From Papilionanthe hookeriana x Papilionanthe teres (lineage: Eukaryota > Streptophyta > Magnoliopsida > Asparagales > Orchidaceae): a stretch of 64,000 nt of DNA. Position 1 is the stretch's first letter. The number at the start of each line of letters is the position of its first letter. The stretch covers positions 5,386,073 through 5,450,072 of the forward strand of contig CM040429.1 of NCBI GenBank assembly GCA_022702705.1, written 5' to 3'. The notes below the pieces were generated by a model. It had not been told where the DNA came from, searched no databases, and was given only the letters and a program-made list of their open reading frames with translations. The position numbers were made by a program, and so were the translations under genes. Shown in pieces: positions 21,755 to 30,100 of this stretch.

Positions 21755-22178
21755 ACCTTACCAATAAATGAAAGTATGATTTTTACTTTTTGAATGTTAA
21801 AATAGTGATTTTTTTGATGTGACATGAAAGATTTGAGTGTTCTAAATGTAAGAACTAAAGTTTAGGTGTTAGATATTTAAATACATAGGAATTGGGTGGT
21901 ATGTATGTAAATGTCCCTTTTTCTCTAAAATTTACATATATCAATGATTGCAGGTATACATATGGCATCGTGGCAGCGGCAACCTCATTGCCACTCTCCC
22001 CGGACACACCGGAGCTGTGAACTGTGTGAGCTGGAATCCTGTAAACCCTAAAATGCTTGCATCTGCCAGCGACGATCACAGCATCAGAATATGGGGAGTA
22101 ATTTTGGCTAATCCGAATCGCAACGAAGCACACAGCAATGGAGTCATCCACTGTAATGGAACCAGTAAATCACAATGA
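9599..22178 (+). CDS. WDR26: WDR26-like WD40 repeat protein, C-terminal two exons
   Basis: Two exons are visible: 9599..10228 (210 codons) and 21954..22178 (74 codons plus TGA), joined by a GT-AG intron in phase 0. Together they encode 284 residues of WD40 propeller, including LSGHQKPV, WSPDDSQLLTCG, RRWDVRSG, LWDLDGKE, the family-typical YKGHKRSRFVIRSCFGGYEQ, ASGSEDSQ|VYIWHRGSG, GHTGAVNCVSWNP and ASASDDHSIRIWG. The order and spacing match the C-terminal half of plant WDR26 homologues. In that family the full protein is near 580-600 aa, with LisH and CTLH domains at the N-terminus, and is a scaffold subunit of the CTLH/GID-type ubiquitin ligase complex that binds RanBPM-like partners. The N-terminal exons lie left of the window. 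An acceptor (TTATAG) precedes 9599, so upstream non-coding DNA of at least 9.6 kb is probably intron. Both exons look intact. Confidence 0.92.
10485..10740 (-). mobile_element. Possible LINE 3' fragment of a second subfamily
   Basis: It begins with CAACAACAACAAACCATTAT and continues with CTAATTGGGGTTGGCC. This resembles the minus-strand 3' end of plant RTE-type LINEs that finish near (TTG)n, but differs from the main family here. No coding remnant is secure. Confidence 0.4.
10790..11350. repeat. CA/CAC-rich low-complexity tract
   Basis: About 550 bp is dominated by CACA, CCACAAC and CACACCAC words with few G residues. It contains several partly repeated blocks (for example ACAGACAACCACACCACAAC near 11056 and 11258). 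A short segment, CCATATTTTTATTTGAGGCAATTAAATACA, recurs with changes near 10858, 11120, 11382 and 11620, giving a loose period of about 250 bp. Open frames on the minus strand are composition artefacts. Confidence 0.65.
11351..12047. other. Degenerate 250 bp-scale repeats then GA-rich DNA
   Basis: Diverged units with CAATTGCAAACAACC and AATGAAGCACCCTCTTTCATCC phrases continue to about 11730. From 11880 to 12047 the DNA becomes GA-rich and then G/C-rich. This order (CA-rich, then GA-rich, then GC-rich) recurs at 52930-54280 and 56080-57190. No gene is seen. Confidence 0.45.
12290..12815. repeat. Degenerate subrepeats of about 150-190 bp
   Basis: Related phrases recur: CTTTCCTGCAGGTACAATATT, CTCTACCTGTGAATTGAAAATT and CTTTCTGCAGGTACACTGCA, each followed by similar text, and CTCTCGTGCCC with GTTGACGTCAAGAGGCTACC. 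The same CTCTCGTGCCCCTTGATGGG phrase continues after the LTR element at about 16800, showing that the element interrupted an older repeat array. The block is copied again at about 13470-13990. Confidence 0.55.
12820..13153 (-). repeat. Extra LTR copy carried by the tandem duplication
   Basis: It starts TGTTATGCAATTTAGGG and ends CATACCTGACA. It is nearly identical to 13995..14319 and similar to 16420..16749. The preceding bases are CTTAC, as at the complete element. Confidence 0.85.
13227..14409. repeat. 1.18 kb direct tandem duplication, copy 2
   Basis: This is the second copy of 12048..13226, running into the intact LTR element. Compared with copy 1 it lacks scattered single bases inside the LTR (CATACGACA against CATACCTGACA) but has extra bases near its start. 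Confidence 0.85.
13990..13994. repeat. Target-site duplication CTTAC, left
   Basis: This 5 bp matches 16750..16754 exactly at the outer edges of the LTR element. The same CTTAC also precedes the extra LTR at 12815..12819, as expected if the flank was duplicated with it. Confidence 0.85.
14885..15050. repeat. Imperfect ~50 bp repeats inside the LTR element
   Basis: Three or more units carry TCGCAATTCCTCCTGCGACA and variants, followed by AACCTGCGAACTCCACCTG. The wider interior to 16300 keeps returning to GCGAACT and GTTCGCG words, suggesting it grew by local repetition. Confidence 0.6.
16406..16417 (-). other. Primer-binding site of the non-autonomous LTR element
   Basis: The minus strand reads TGGTATCAGAGC, 2 bp from the LTR edge at 16420. 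This is the initiator-methionine tRNA type also used by the gypsy element. Confidence 0.88.
16755..18640. other. AT-rich intronic DNA without recognised features
   Basis: After the LTR element the older repeat phrase resumes to about 16860. It is followed by TTTAAAATTT-rich DNA (16860-17290) and unassigned sequence. Some short stretches near 17880-18550 have higher GC and may be old transposon remains. No open frame looks conserved. Confidence 0.4.
19068..19208 (-). mobile_element. Short LINE 3' fragment nested inside another LINE
   Basis: It starts ACAACAACAACAACCAGCC and matches the extreme 3' end of the RTE copy (25975..26140), whereas the sequence on both sides matches a later part of the same element. 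It is therefore a 5'-truncated insertion into an older copy. Confidence 0.8.
20218..20280. repeat. Poly-T runs
   Basis: T tracts occur at about 20218-20240 and 20268-20281 inside the decayed LINE. Confidence 0.7.
20626..21046 (+). mobile_element. 5'-truncated RTE-type LINE with 9 bp target duplication
   Basis: This 421 bp copy of the RTE 3' end finishes CCGACCCCACTTAGTGGGGG and a short TTG tail. It is bounded by TACCATAAA at 20617..20625 and 21047..21055, a perfect target duplication. No coding frame survives. Confidence 0.87.
21497..21529. repeat. TA then TG microsatellite
   Basis: A (TA)n run from about 21492 leads into (TG)n ending near 21528. A second TA/TG run at 21707..21751 brackets the SINE-like segment between them. 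Confidence 0.85.
21530..21706 (+). mobile_element. Possible tRNA-derived SINE fragment
   Basis: The segment contains TGGCCTGTTGG near 21540, resembling a polymerase III A box, and GGGTTGGATCTCC near 21584, resembling a B box at a suitable distance. An unrelated GC-richer body follows and then a microsatellite. I do not recognise the family, and no terminal duplication was found. Confidence 0.4.
21707..21752. repeat. (TA)n(TG)n microsatellite
   Basis: A short TA run is followed by about 17 TG units. It may be the variable tail of the SINE-like segment. Confidence 0.85.
21770..21925. repeat. MITE family 1 right portion next to a splice acceptor
   Basis: It contains the internal region and the right end GGTATGTATGTAAATGTCCC. 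Its last bases lead directly into the pyrimidine-rich tract and TTGCAG acceptor of the last WDR26-like exon at 21954. The left end is missing, replaced by the TG microsatellite. Confidence 0.7.
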
Positions 22179-22768
22179 ATGAACCATTTGAATCCCTTTA
22201 GGTATCTGAATTCCATTGTTTAGTTTAATTGCTGACTCAAATTCTTTAAGAATGTTCATCATATTATAAGAAGATGAAGAAGGGGGAGGAGGGGGAGGAT
22301 TCTGTAAAGATTTTAATTTTCTGATTTGTCTAATGGCGACTGACTGCCCTTGTTTTAGTTTACTTGCTCGCCATTTATTGAGCGCTTTAATTGGAAGGCT
22401 TGCAGCTGCTTGCTTGACTTTCATTATTCTGTGTTTTACTGTTTGGGCACATCAGTAAGTTCATAATATTGCTTAGAATATAGAAATTTTTTACATATAC
22501 ATAGCTAGATTTTAATTTTTCTTAATATAATATAATTTTTAACGTGTCATAAAAATATCATTGACATTTTAACTTTTTTTCTTGAAGTAAAGCTTTATGC
22601 TTATGTTTTAATGTAATTACGATATTTATGCATTACATAGGTGGACGGCAAGATTTGTATGTCCACCTCGTATATGTTATTTGAGCCATATAAAATTGAA
22701 CTCGGGTTAGAGAGGACTTAAGTTGAAGCTGTCAATCGACACGACACCTGTTGCATGAACTTTATGGG

Positions 22769-22830
<62 letters not shown>

Positions 22831-23251
22831 CCATTGCATGGAATTTATGAGTTTGGAGGATGTCTTCCGTTCAAATTATATTTTATAAAATATAGAGTAT
22901 TTTAATGCATCTGAAAGAAATATTAGACAACATTTAGCAAATACTAATTTTGACACTATGTTTCTATGAGTTTTGAATGTCAAGTCATAGATTTGTTTTC
23001 GTTTGACTGTGCCTCTAGAAGTTATTTTAACAGAACGATAATTTTTTATTATTTTAGATAGCAGATGATAATGTATGTTCCTCGAACATAACTTTTAAAG
23101 GAATTTTACTGAACGACGAAGTTCCTTCAAACAAGCCTTAAGTTGCTTGATTGATATAAACTTGCTTTGGTTGAGTTAGCTTGGACGAATCTATTAAGGT
23201 CAAGTTCATCCTTGTGAGTTGCTATATACAAGGATCTATCACTCTTTTGGG
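22179..23251. other. 3' flank of the WDR26-like gene and intergenic DNA
   Basis: The first few hundred bases after the stop are likely the 3' untranslated region, though no strong polyadenylation signal was chosen. The rest is AT-rich intergenic DNA with a (TA)n run at 22771..22828. Minus-strand frames here have no recognisable homology. Confidence 0.45.
22771..22828. repeat. (TA)n microsatellite
   Basis: This is an uninterrupted alternating AT/TA run of about 58 bp. Confidence 0.9.
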
Positions 23252-23511
23252 GAAGAAATTTGCGTCCGTCAACCGTACGTAGAGATGCGCATGTAAAAAA
23301 GTACACGGGAGTTATACGGAACCCTCTTATACCTCCCGTGTAACTTCCGTGTACAAATGGATGAAATAGAAGCGTGAGTTACAAGTGAGTTACACATGAG
23401 ATACAAGAAGATTATAACACACTTGTAACCTCCTTATAACCTCCGTATAACCCATGTGTACTTTTTTATATATGCTTCTCTGCGTACAGTTGAGGGACGC
23501 AAATTTTTTCT
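23252..23511. mobile_element. Mutator-like MITE, 260 bp
   Basis: Long terminal inverted repeats begin AGAAATTTGCGTCCGTCAAC on the left and AAAAATTTGCGTCCCTCAAC on the opposite strand at the right. They extend through the AAAAAAGTACAC segment, about 55 bp at each end. A perfect 10 bp target duplication, CTCTTTTGGG, lies at 23242..23251 and 23512..23521. Long TIRs with a 9-11 bp duplication point to the Mutator superfamily. It has no coding capacity and sits about 350 bp upstream of the IPMDH start codon. Confidence 0.87.
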
Positions 23512-23521
23512 CTCTTTTGGG

Positions 23522-23864
23522 ATGCAATCATGGATGACAAGGCAGACATCAAATTGGAAATAAATTTGTAGGAATATTTCAAAAAAAAAAAAACTAGGAA
23601 CCCAAAATGGTTGATTTTTTTAATTTTAATCATTATAAGGCACTTTTAAAATAATTCATAATACTATTCACATGAGCTTCTGTATTAAAAAGCAAATTTA
23701 ATTCATAATTAACTAAATGTATCAAAATTAAATTCACCTTCATTTACATACTTTTTAACAGATAAATTCAATTGTATATTAATTAATCATTAATTTATAA
23801 TCAACCCCTCCGTCGTCCCAATCTCAGCTCCTCGCCGCCAACCTCTAACCTCCTTCGGCTGATC
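23522..23864 (+). promoter_or_regulatory. Upstream region of the IPMDH gene
   Basis: AT-rich DNA gives way to pyrimidine-rich leader sequence (CCCCTCCGTCGTCCCAATCT and CTCCTCGCCGCC) just before the ATG at 23865, the usual look of a plant 5' untranslated region. No convincing TATA box could be fixed. Confidence 0.4.
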
Positions 23865-24145
23865 ATGGCTTCTATCAGCTCTAAACCGCTGCTTTTCAAA
23901 ACCCTAAGCTCCGTTCCGTCGCGGCTGAGCTCTCCGCGGAAGCCCGCATACCTCCGCTGCTCCGCCGCACAGCCACCGAATCCCCGAAGCTATAACATCA
24001 CTCTCCTTCCCGGCGATGGAATCGGACCAGAGATCGTTTCCGTAGCCAAAGAGATCCTTGCTGTGGCTGGAGCTCATGAAGGCTTGTTCATTTTCTTTAA
24101 AATGTTAGAAGTTTCTCTGTTCTCGAGTGAGTTTAGCTCATTTTG

Positions 24146-24176
<31 letters not shown>

Positions 24177-27100
24177 AGGAATCGAGTTTTGTTTCAACGA
24201 GAAGCTGGTGGGCGGAGCGGCGATTGATGCTGTTGGGATACCGTTGCCGGAGGAGACTTTGGCCGCCGCTAAGAATTCGGATGCTGTTCTTTTGGGAGCT
24301 ATAGGGGGGTTCGTGTTTGATTAGGTTTAAATTTATTCGTGAATTTCTATTATATGCACTGGTTTGAGGTTGTGGTTTTGTTTTCTAGGTATAAGTGGGA
24401 TGGGAATGAGAAGCCGCGAAAACCCGAGACAGGGCTTCTTCAGCTCAGGGCTGGGTTAGGCGTATTTGCAAACTTGAGGCCAGTTTCCTTATTGCCACAG
24501 GTACTGTATGATGAATAAATTTTATCTCTTGTTATGTACTTTGATGTTGAGTTATAGGGTTTTGAAAATTTTATTTGCAGTAGATTGCTCTTTTTTATCT
24601 GAAGATTTAAGTTTTTGGCGGAAGTAGTCCGCCCATATGGTTGTATAGAAATGGCCATAGTGATTTTAAGAGATATTTAGTTACAAGTAAGCATTTACTG
24701 CCTACACAATGAAGTGAATTAGTTGAATGATTGTCCTAACTTCTATGGATTTGATGAGGTGGATGGATGAACTGAAAGCTTTCTTGGTATAATTAAAGTA
24801 TGGAAACTTTCACCAAAAATAAAGGGATAATTACATATAGACCAACCAAAATATTGATATCTGCAAATTAACCACTCAGATGATTTTTTTGAAATACTGA
24901 ACCGATATATTTATGTGTGCCACGATCAAACTATTTAGAATTTGATAAAAATGAAAAACATGGATTGGGGTTTTACCATGAATTTTGATGTTTGAGTGAG
25001 AATTTGAAAAATTGATGAAATATGGTGGTTGATTTGTAAGTAGCAAGTTTCGGGTGGTCTGTATGTAATTGCGCCAGAATATAAAATATTAAAAAAAGGA
25101 TACTTTACACTCTATTGCCAACTTCATATTATCCTCTGGAGGATAATAACTTGCACTTTGTTCTAAGATTATCATGAACTTTAAAGTTACATGATTTTGT
25201 TTTGTTAGTGGTTCTAGATAGCTCATTTTATTTTATGTTGTAAAACTGTTGGTAAATCTCGTATCGAAAAAAAAGCTGTATTTTGATGAGATTATAAAAT
25301 TTCATAGTTATTGAAATCATTATGTCTAACAAAGATATAAAAATCATGAGTTACTTGTCAATACTTCTATGGAAAATGATGGAAACTTAACTAAAATTTT
25401 TGAATGTTTGTCAATTATCACCCTCAAATTGATGGACCCATTGTTATTAATATGGGTATATGAGATCATTACTATGTGTGTACACATGGTTGTGATTATT
25501 ATAGGGTGTTAATGTAGAGAACTTTTTAGGTTTCATTAAGCTTCCTATTGAGTTTGCACAATCATTTGCGCCGCGAATGTATAATTTGTATGATAATATT
25601 CATTAAAAATTAGCTGTTTGTTATAATCATTATAAGGTTGCTGCAATTGTGGCTAGGAAACATGTGGAGGCATAACTTATAACACATAACACATTACATG
25701 CTATTATAGAGACATTATGAAACATTATAGTTAGAATAATTTATTAAAAATTAGTTGTATAAGAGAAAACATTCTTGTATAAAAAGATACCATCAATCTC
25801 ATATAAGTTTAACATAATATTGCTTTATATTATTAAAGATGTATGCTAAGAGCTTTCACAAAATTAACTAGTATCGTGTAGCATTCATAATGGTATCATA
25901 TTAGTTCATGACATTTTACAACTCTTAGTGAAAGGCCATGGATTTTGGGATTAGAGAGGTGAACCAACAACAATAATAACAACAACAAAGCCTTAATCCC
26001 ACTAAGTGGGGTCGGCTACATGAATCCTTTTTCTCCATTGCGTCCTATTTAGTGTCAAATTTTCGTTTAATTCTAATAAATTAAGATCCTTTTTTATGCA
26101 ATAAGCCCAAGTTTTCCTAGGTCTACCTCTGCCTTTCTTAACACAAGTTGTATCTAAAACATCTACTCTCCTAATCGGATCATCAGGTGGTCGACGTTTA
26201 ATGTGACCAAACCATCTAAGGCGACTCTCTCTAATTTTATCCGTCACTGGTGCAACATCAACCCTATTACAGATATATTCATTTCGCATTTTGTCTCTAA
26301 GTGTAAAGCCAATCATCCACCTAATCATTCTCATCTCGACAACACTTAACTTAGCATTATGCTTCTCTTTTAAAGGCCAACATTTGGCACCATAGAGCAT
26401 TGCAGGTCTCACCACCATCTTATAAAATTTTTCTTTCAATCTAAGTGGTACTTTTCTATCACAGTAGTCCGGACGCAATCCTCCACTTCAACCAACCAAC
26501 TTGAATTCTACTATTAACATCCCCATCTATATCACCATCGCTTTGAACAATGGACCCGAGATATCTAAATCGTTCACACCTTTTGATAATTTGATCATCC
26601 AAAGTTACACTTCTGTCACTAGAGCTACTATTACTAAAATTACATTCCATGTATTCAGTTTTAGTTCTACTCAAACGAAGACCTTTAGACTCCAATGTAG
26701 ACCTCCATAATTCAATTTTTTCCTTTGCTTTTTCTCTCATCTTATCCACGAGGAGGATATCATCAGCAAAAAGCATACACCAAGGTACATCCTCTTGTAA
26801 ATGCCAGTAAGACCATCCATAAATAAAGCAAAAAAATATGGGCTTAAAGCCGATCCTTGATGTAAACCAACAAAAATAGTAAAATATTTAGTCAATCCTC
26901 CTTCGGTTCGAACACATGTAACGACTTCTAGTATACATATCTTTAATGACTCGAATATATGTCATATCAACACCTTTCTTCTCGAGGACTCTCCAAAGAA
27001 CATCTCTAGGAACCTTATCGTAAGCTTTTTCTAAATCAATAAAAATCAAATGTAGATCCTCCTTATTATCTCCGTACTTCTCCATCAAACCTCTCAATAA

Positions 27101-30100
27101 ATGTATAGCTTCCATGGTAGACCTTCCCGGCATAAATCCAAATTGATTATGAGAAACCTTGGTAATACGTCTTAACCTATGCTCAATTACCCTCTCCCAT
27201 AATTTTAAAGTATGACACATCAATTTAATTCCTCTATAATTTGCACATTCTTGTGCATCTCTTTTATTCTTAAAAATGGAGACCAAAATACTCTTCTTCC
27301 ACTCATCCGACATTATTTTAGTTTTTAAAATAATATTAAAAAGTTTAGTAAGCCAAGAAACCCCCAAATCACCTAAACATTTCCACACTTCAATTGGGAT
27401 ATCTACAAGTTCTACAGACTTTCCAATTTTGGTTTTCTTTAAAGCTTTCTCAACTTCTTTTCTACTAATGCGATAGTAAAAATGAAAAGTTTTATTATTA
27501 TTAACGATATTAAAATCACTAAGGTCGATCGTATTTTCAGCATCTTCATTAAAAAGTTTATCAAGATAACTCACCTAGCTATGTTAAATATCTTTTTCTA
27601 AGAAAAACACTTTTTTATTTTCATCTTTAATACACTTGATTTAATCTTTACTTTTCTTTTCTCTTTGTTTGACTAGTTTATACATATATTTTTCATTCTC
27701 TTTAGTATCTAACATTTTATAAAGATCACTAAAAGCATAATTTTTAGCGTCATGATTATTACTTTGAATCATTAGTGAATCAGTTTTATATTTTTCCTAG
27801 TTCTCTACGCTTTTACGATTAAACCAATTTTTATAATATAACTTCTATATTTTATCTTTTTCTGCACATTATTATTCCACCACCAACTATTTTTATTTAT
27901 AAAAATTTTTTAACTTGATTCTCCAAGTACATCTTTAGCCACTTGTTTAATAGTATTAGTTAATTTTTCCCACAGTATTTGCATCTTCATGGACATCCCA
28001 ATAGTTTAAATCTTGAATTTTACTCATAAAAATAATTTTATTTGTGTCTTTTAGGTATCCTCATCTAATTCTACGATGTTGAATCCTAGTATTCTTTATT
28101 TTACAACTCTTCATCTTAAAATCTAAGCTCAATAATCGATGTTAGTACTTAATTACTCACTTGGAATGACCTTACAATCCTTACAATCTCGACGATCACT
28201 TCTTCTCATAAGAAAATAGTCAATTTTTGTTTTATTAGATCCATTCTTATAAGTAATAAGTTGCTCATCTCTTTTCTTGAATAAAGTATTAGTAATAATC
28301 AGATCATACACTAAAGCAAAATCTAAAATGATCTACCTTCTTTGTTAATCGCTCTATAGTCGTAGCTTACCTGTGAATATTTACGAAATCTTCTACTACT
28401 CTACCGACATGTCCATTTAAATCTCCCCATTGAAAATGTTTTCTTGAAGAGTATCAAGTGTATTAAGTCTTCTAAATCATTCCAAAATTTATCTTTGTAA
28501 CTTTATATCTAAACCAACTTGAGGAAAGCATAAACACTTATAATATTAAAAATCTTGAGTATCGATAATAATCTTAAATCGTTATAATTCTATCTTCAGT
28601 CTATTAATTTTAACGACATTATCTTTCAAACTCTTATCTATAATTACACCTACGAGCATTTCAAGTACGTCTCTTATCGAATCTAGTAGTTTAAAACCTA
28701 AGTTATCAATCTCCTTAGCTTTTCTCCAGCCCATTTAGTTCTTGAATACATAAGATATTTATCTTTCCATGAATCATAATATCAACCAATTCCATTAATT
28801 TACCATTGATAGACTCTATATTCCGAGATCCTATCCTAATACTTAGTATCGTGGATTAGCTACTTTACCCGCATCCGTCCATAACTTCTTGCTTACTTGA
28901 CATTACACCTGACGCCAGTGTAAGCGGCCCTGCACTCTTTTCATTGTATTCAAGTCATCGCATAGCGTCACTTCTAGGGGACGCCCTAGCTGTTACACAA
29001 TGATCAAAAGAATTCATGTCATGATTTTGTCGATAATTTTTGCGCTAGCTGTCGACTACCTAACGCAACTCTCCACTTTTCACATCCAGGCTTGGGACCG
29101 GCAACAGCAGTGTTTAGAGAGGTGAACCAACAAGTGGATGAAATGATTTCAATAAACTCTGAGGTGGATATGATTGTGTATTGATTATTGACTTCAATGA
29201 ATTAATTCTTATTATGCCAACTTTATATCAAACATCTTTGATCCATGATTTAATCGTTAAAGGTCGTTCTTCATCCTATGTTTTAGTTGATGCATTCAAG
29301 AGTTCAACTTGAATAACAAATTTCAATAAATTAACAAGAAAGTAAATCATGAATGAAGTTCAGAGGTGAAAAGAGAGTTGATGAATAATTTTAGGTCCTT
29401 TAGGATAATTAGTTAAGGTTTGTGTAGTTTATGTGCTATTCCTTGAAAATGATTCCATAATTCATCTATAATATTTGATTATATTTATACTTTTTGAAGT
29501 GTTTTATAGGTATTCATATCCATAAGCTAGAAATCAAAATAAAATGAGGGAGGAAAAGACAAGACATTTTTGTTGAGGAAATTTTTGGGGAATTATTAAA
29601 TGTCTATATGATTCGAGAAAAAGAAAGGAACATATAGAAAAGATGGATAGAGTATAAGAAACATTTTGCAAAAAAGAATATTTATCATATTCTTGATAAA
29701 TTAGAGAAAAAGGAGAAAATATATAATAAGCCCAACTTTAAGGCAATGACACCTTGAAACAATTGTTAACAATGTGGCATACTTTACTCCCTGTCCAAAC
29801 TAATAAAGATGCTAGTTTGTAGAACCATTTTGTAAGCATTTCTTACCATATTATCTTGCAGCACTTGAGCAGTGTAAGCTATAAACCCAATATGTGAAAG
29901 AGGTTAAAGATTTTTTCTTCTTATAAATATAATAAACGTAGTTTCATGAGAGAGCAACTTAACAACAAAAAGACTTATATTGTGCTATGTCTAGTCTCTG
30001 ACGATATTGTGCTATGTCTAATCTCTAATGAAGTTTTCCTATTTGTATTAGCAATTGAAATATTTCACGAAACCACACTGTGCACTATTCATTATGCATC

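Larger units (their letters stand above)
10229..21953 (+). other. Giant 11.7 kb intron of the WDR26-like gene
   Basis: The donor is CAG|GTGTGTG at 10229 and the acceptor TTGCAG ends at 21953. It holds a CA-rich tract, a tandem duplication, a non-autonomous LTR element, several LINE pieces, a possible SINE, TG repeats and a MITE half-copy. No other coding exon is recognised inside. Confidence 0.85.
25971..29113 (-). mobile_element. Full-length RTE-type LINE, decayed
   Basis: This 3.14 kb non-LTR retrotransposon lies in IPMDH intron 3 on the opposite strand to the gene. A 20 bp target duplication, TTAGAGAGGTGAACCAACAA, flanks it at 25951..25970 and 29114..29133. Read on the minus strand it has a 5' leader, a broken endonuclease segment (NILCIQE-like near 28750), reverse transcriptase, and a 3' end with CCCACTTAGTGGG and a TTG/TTA tail. 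At 3.1 kb it is about the size of plant RTE elements. Frameshifts and stops divide the ORF, so it cannot move itself. Confidence 0.92.

Noticed and set aside
24127..24324. Separate small gene starting with Met-Ser-Leu-Ala-His
   Set aside because: It is exon 2 of IPMDH read through from intron 1; the poly-Phe stretch is the T tract of the intron.
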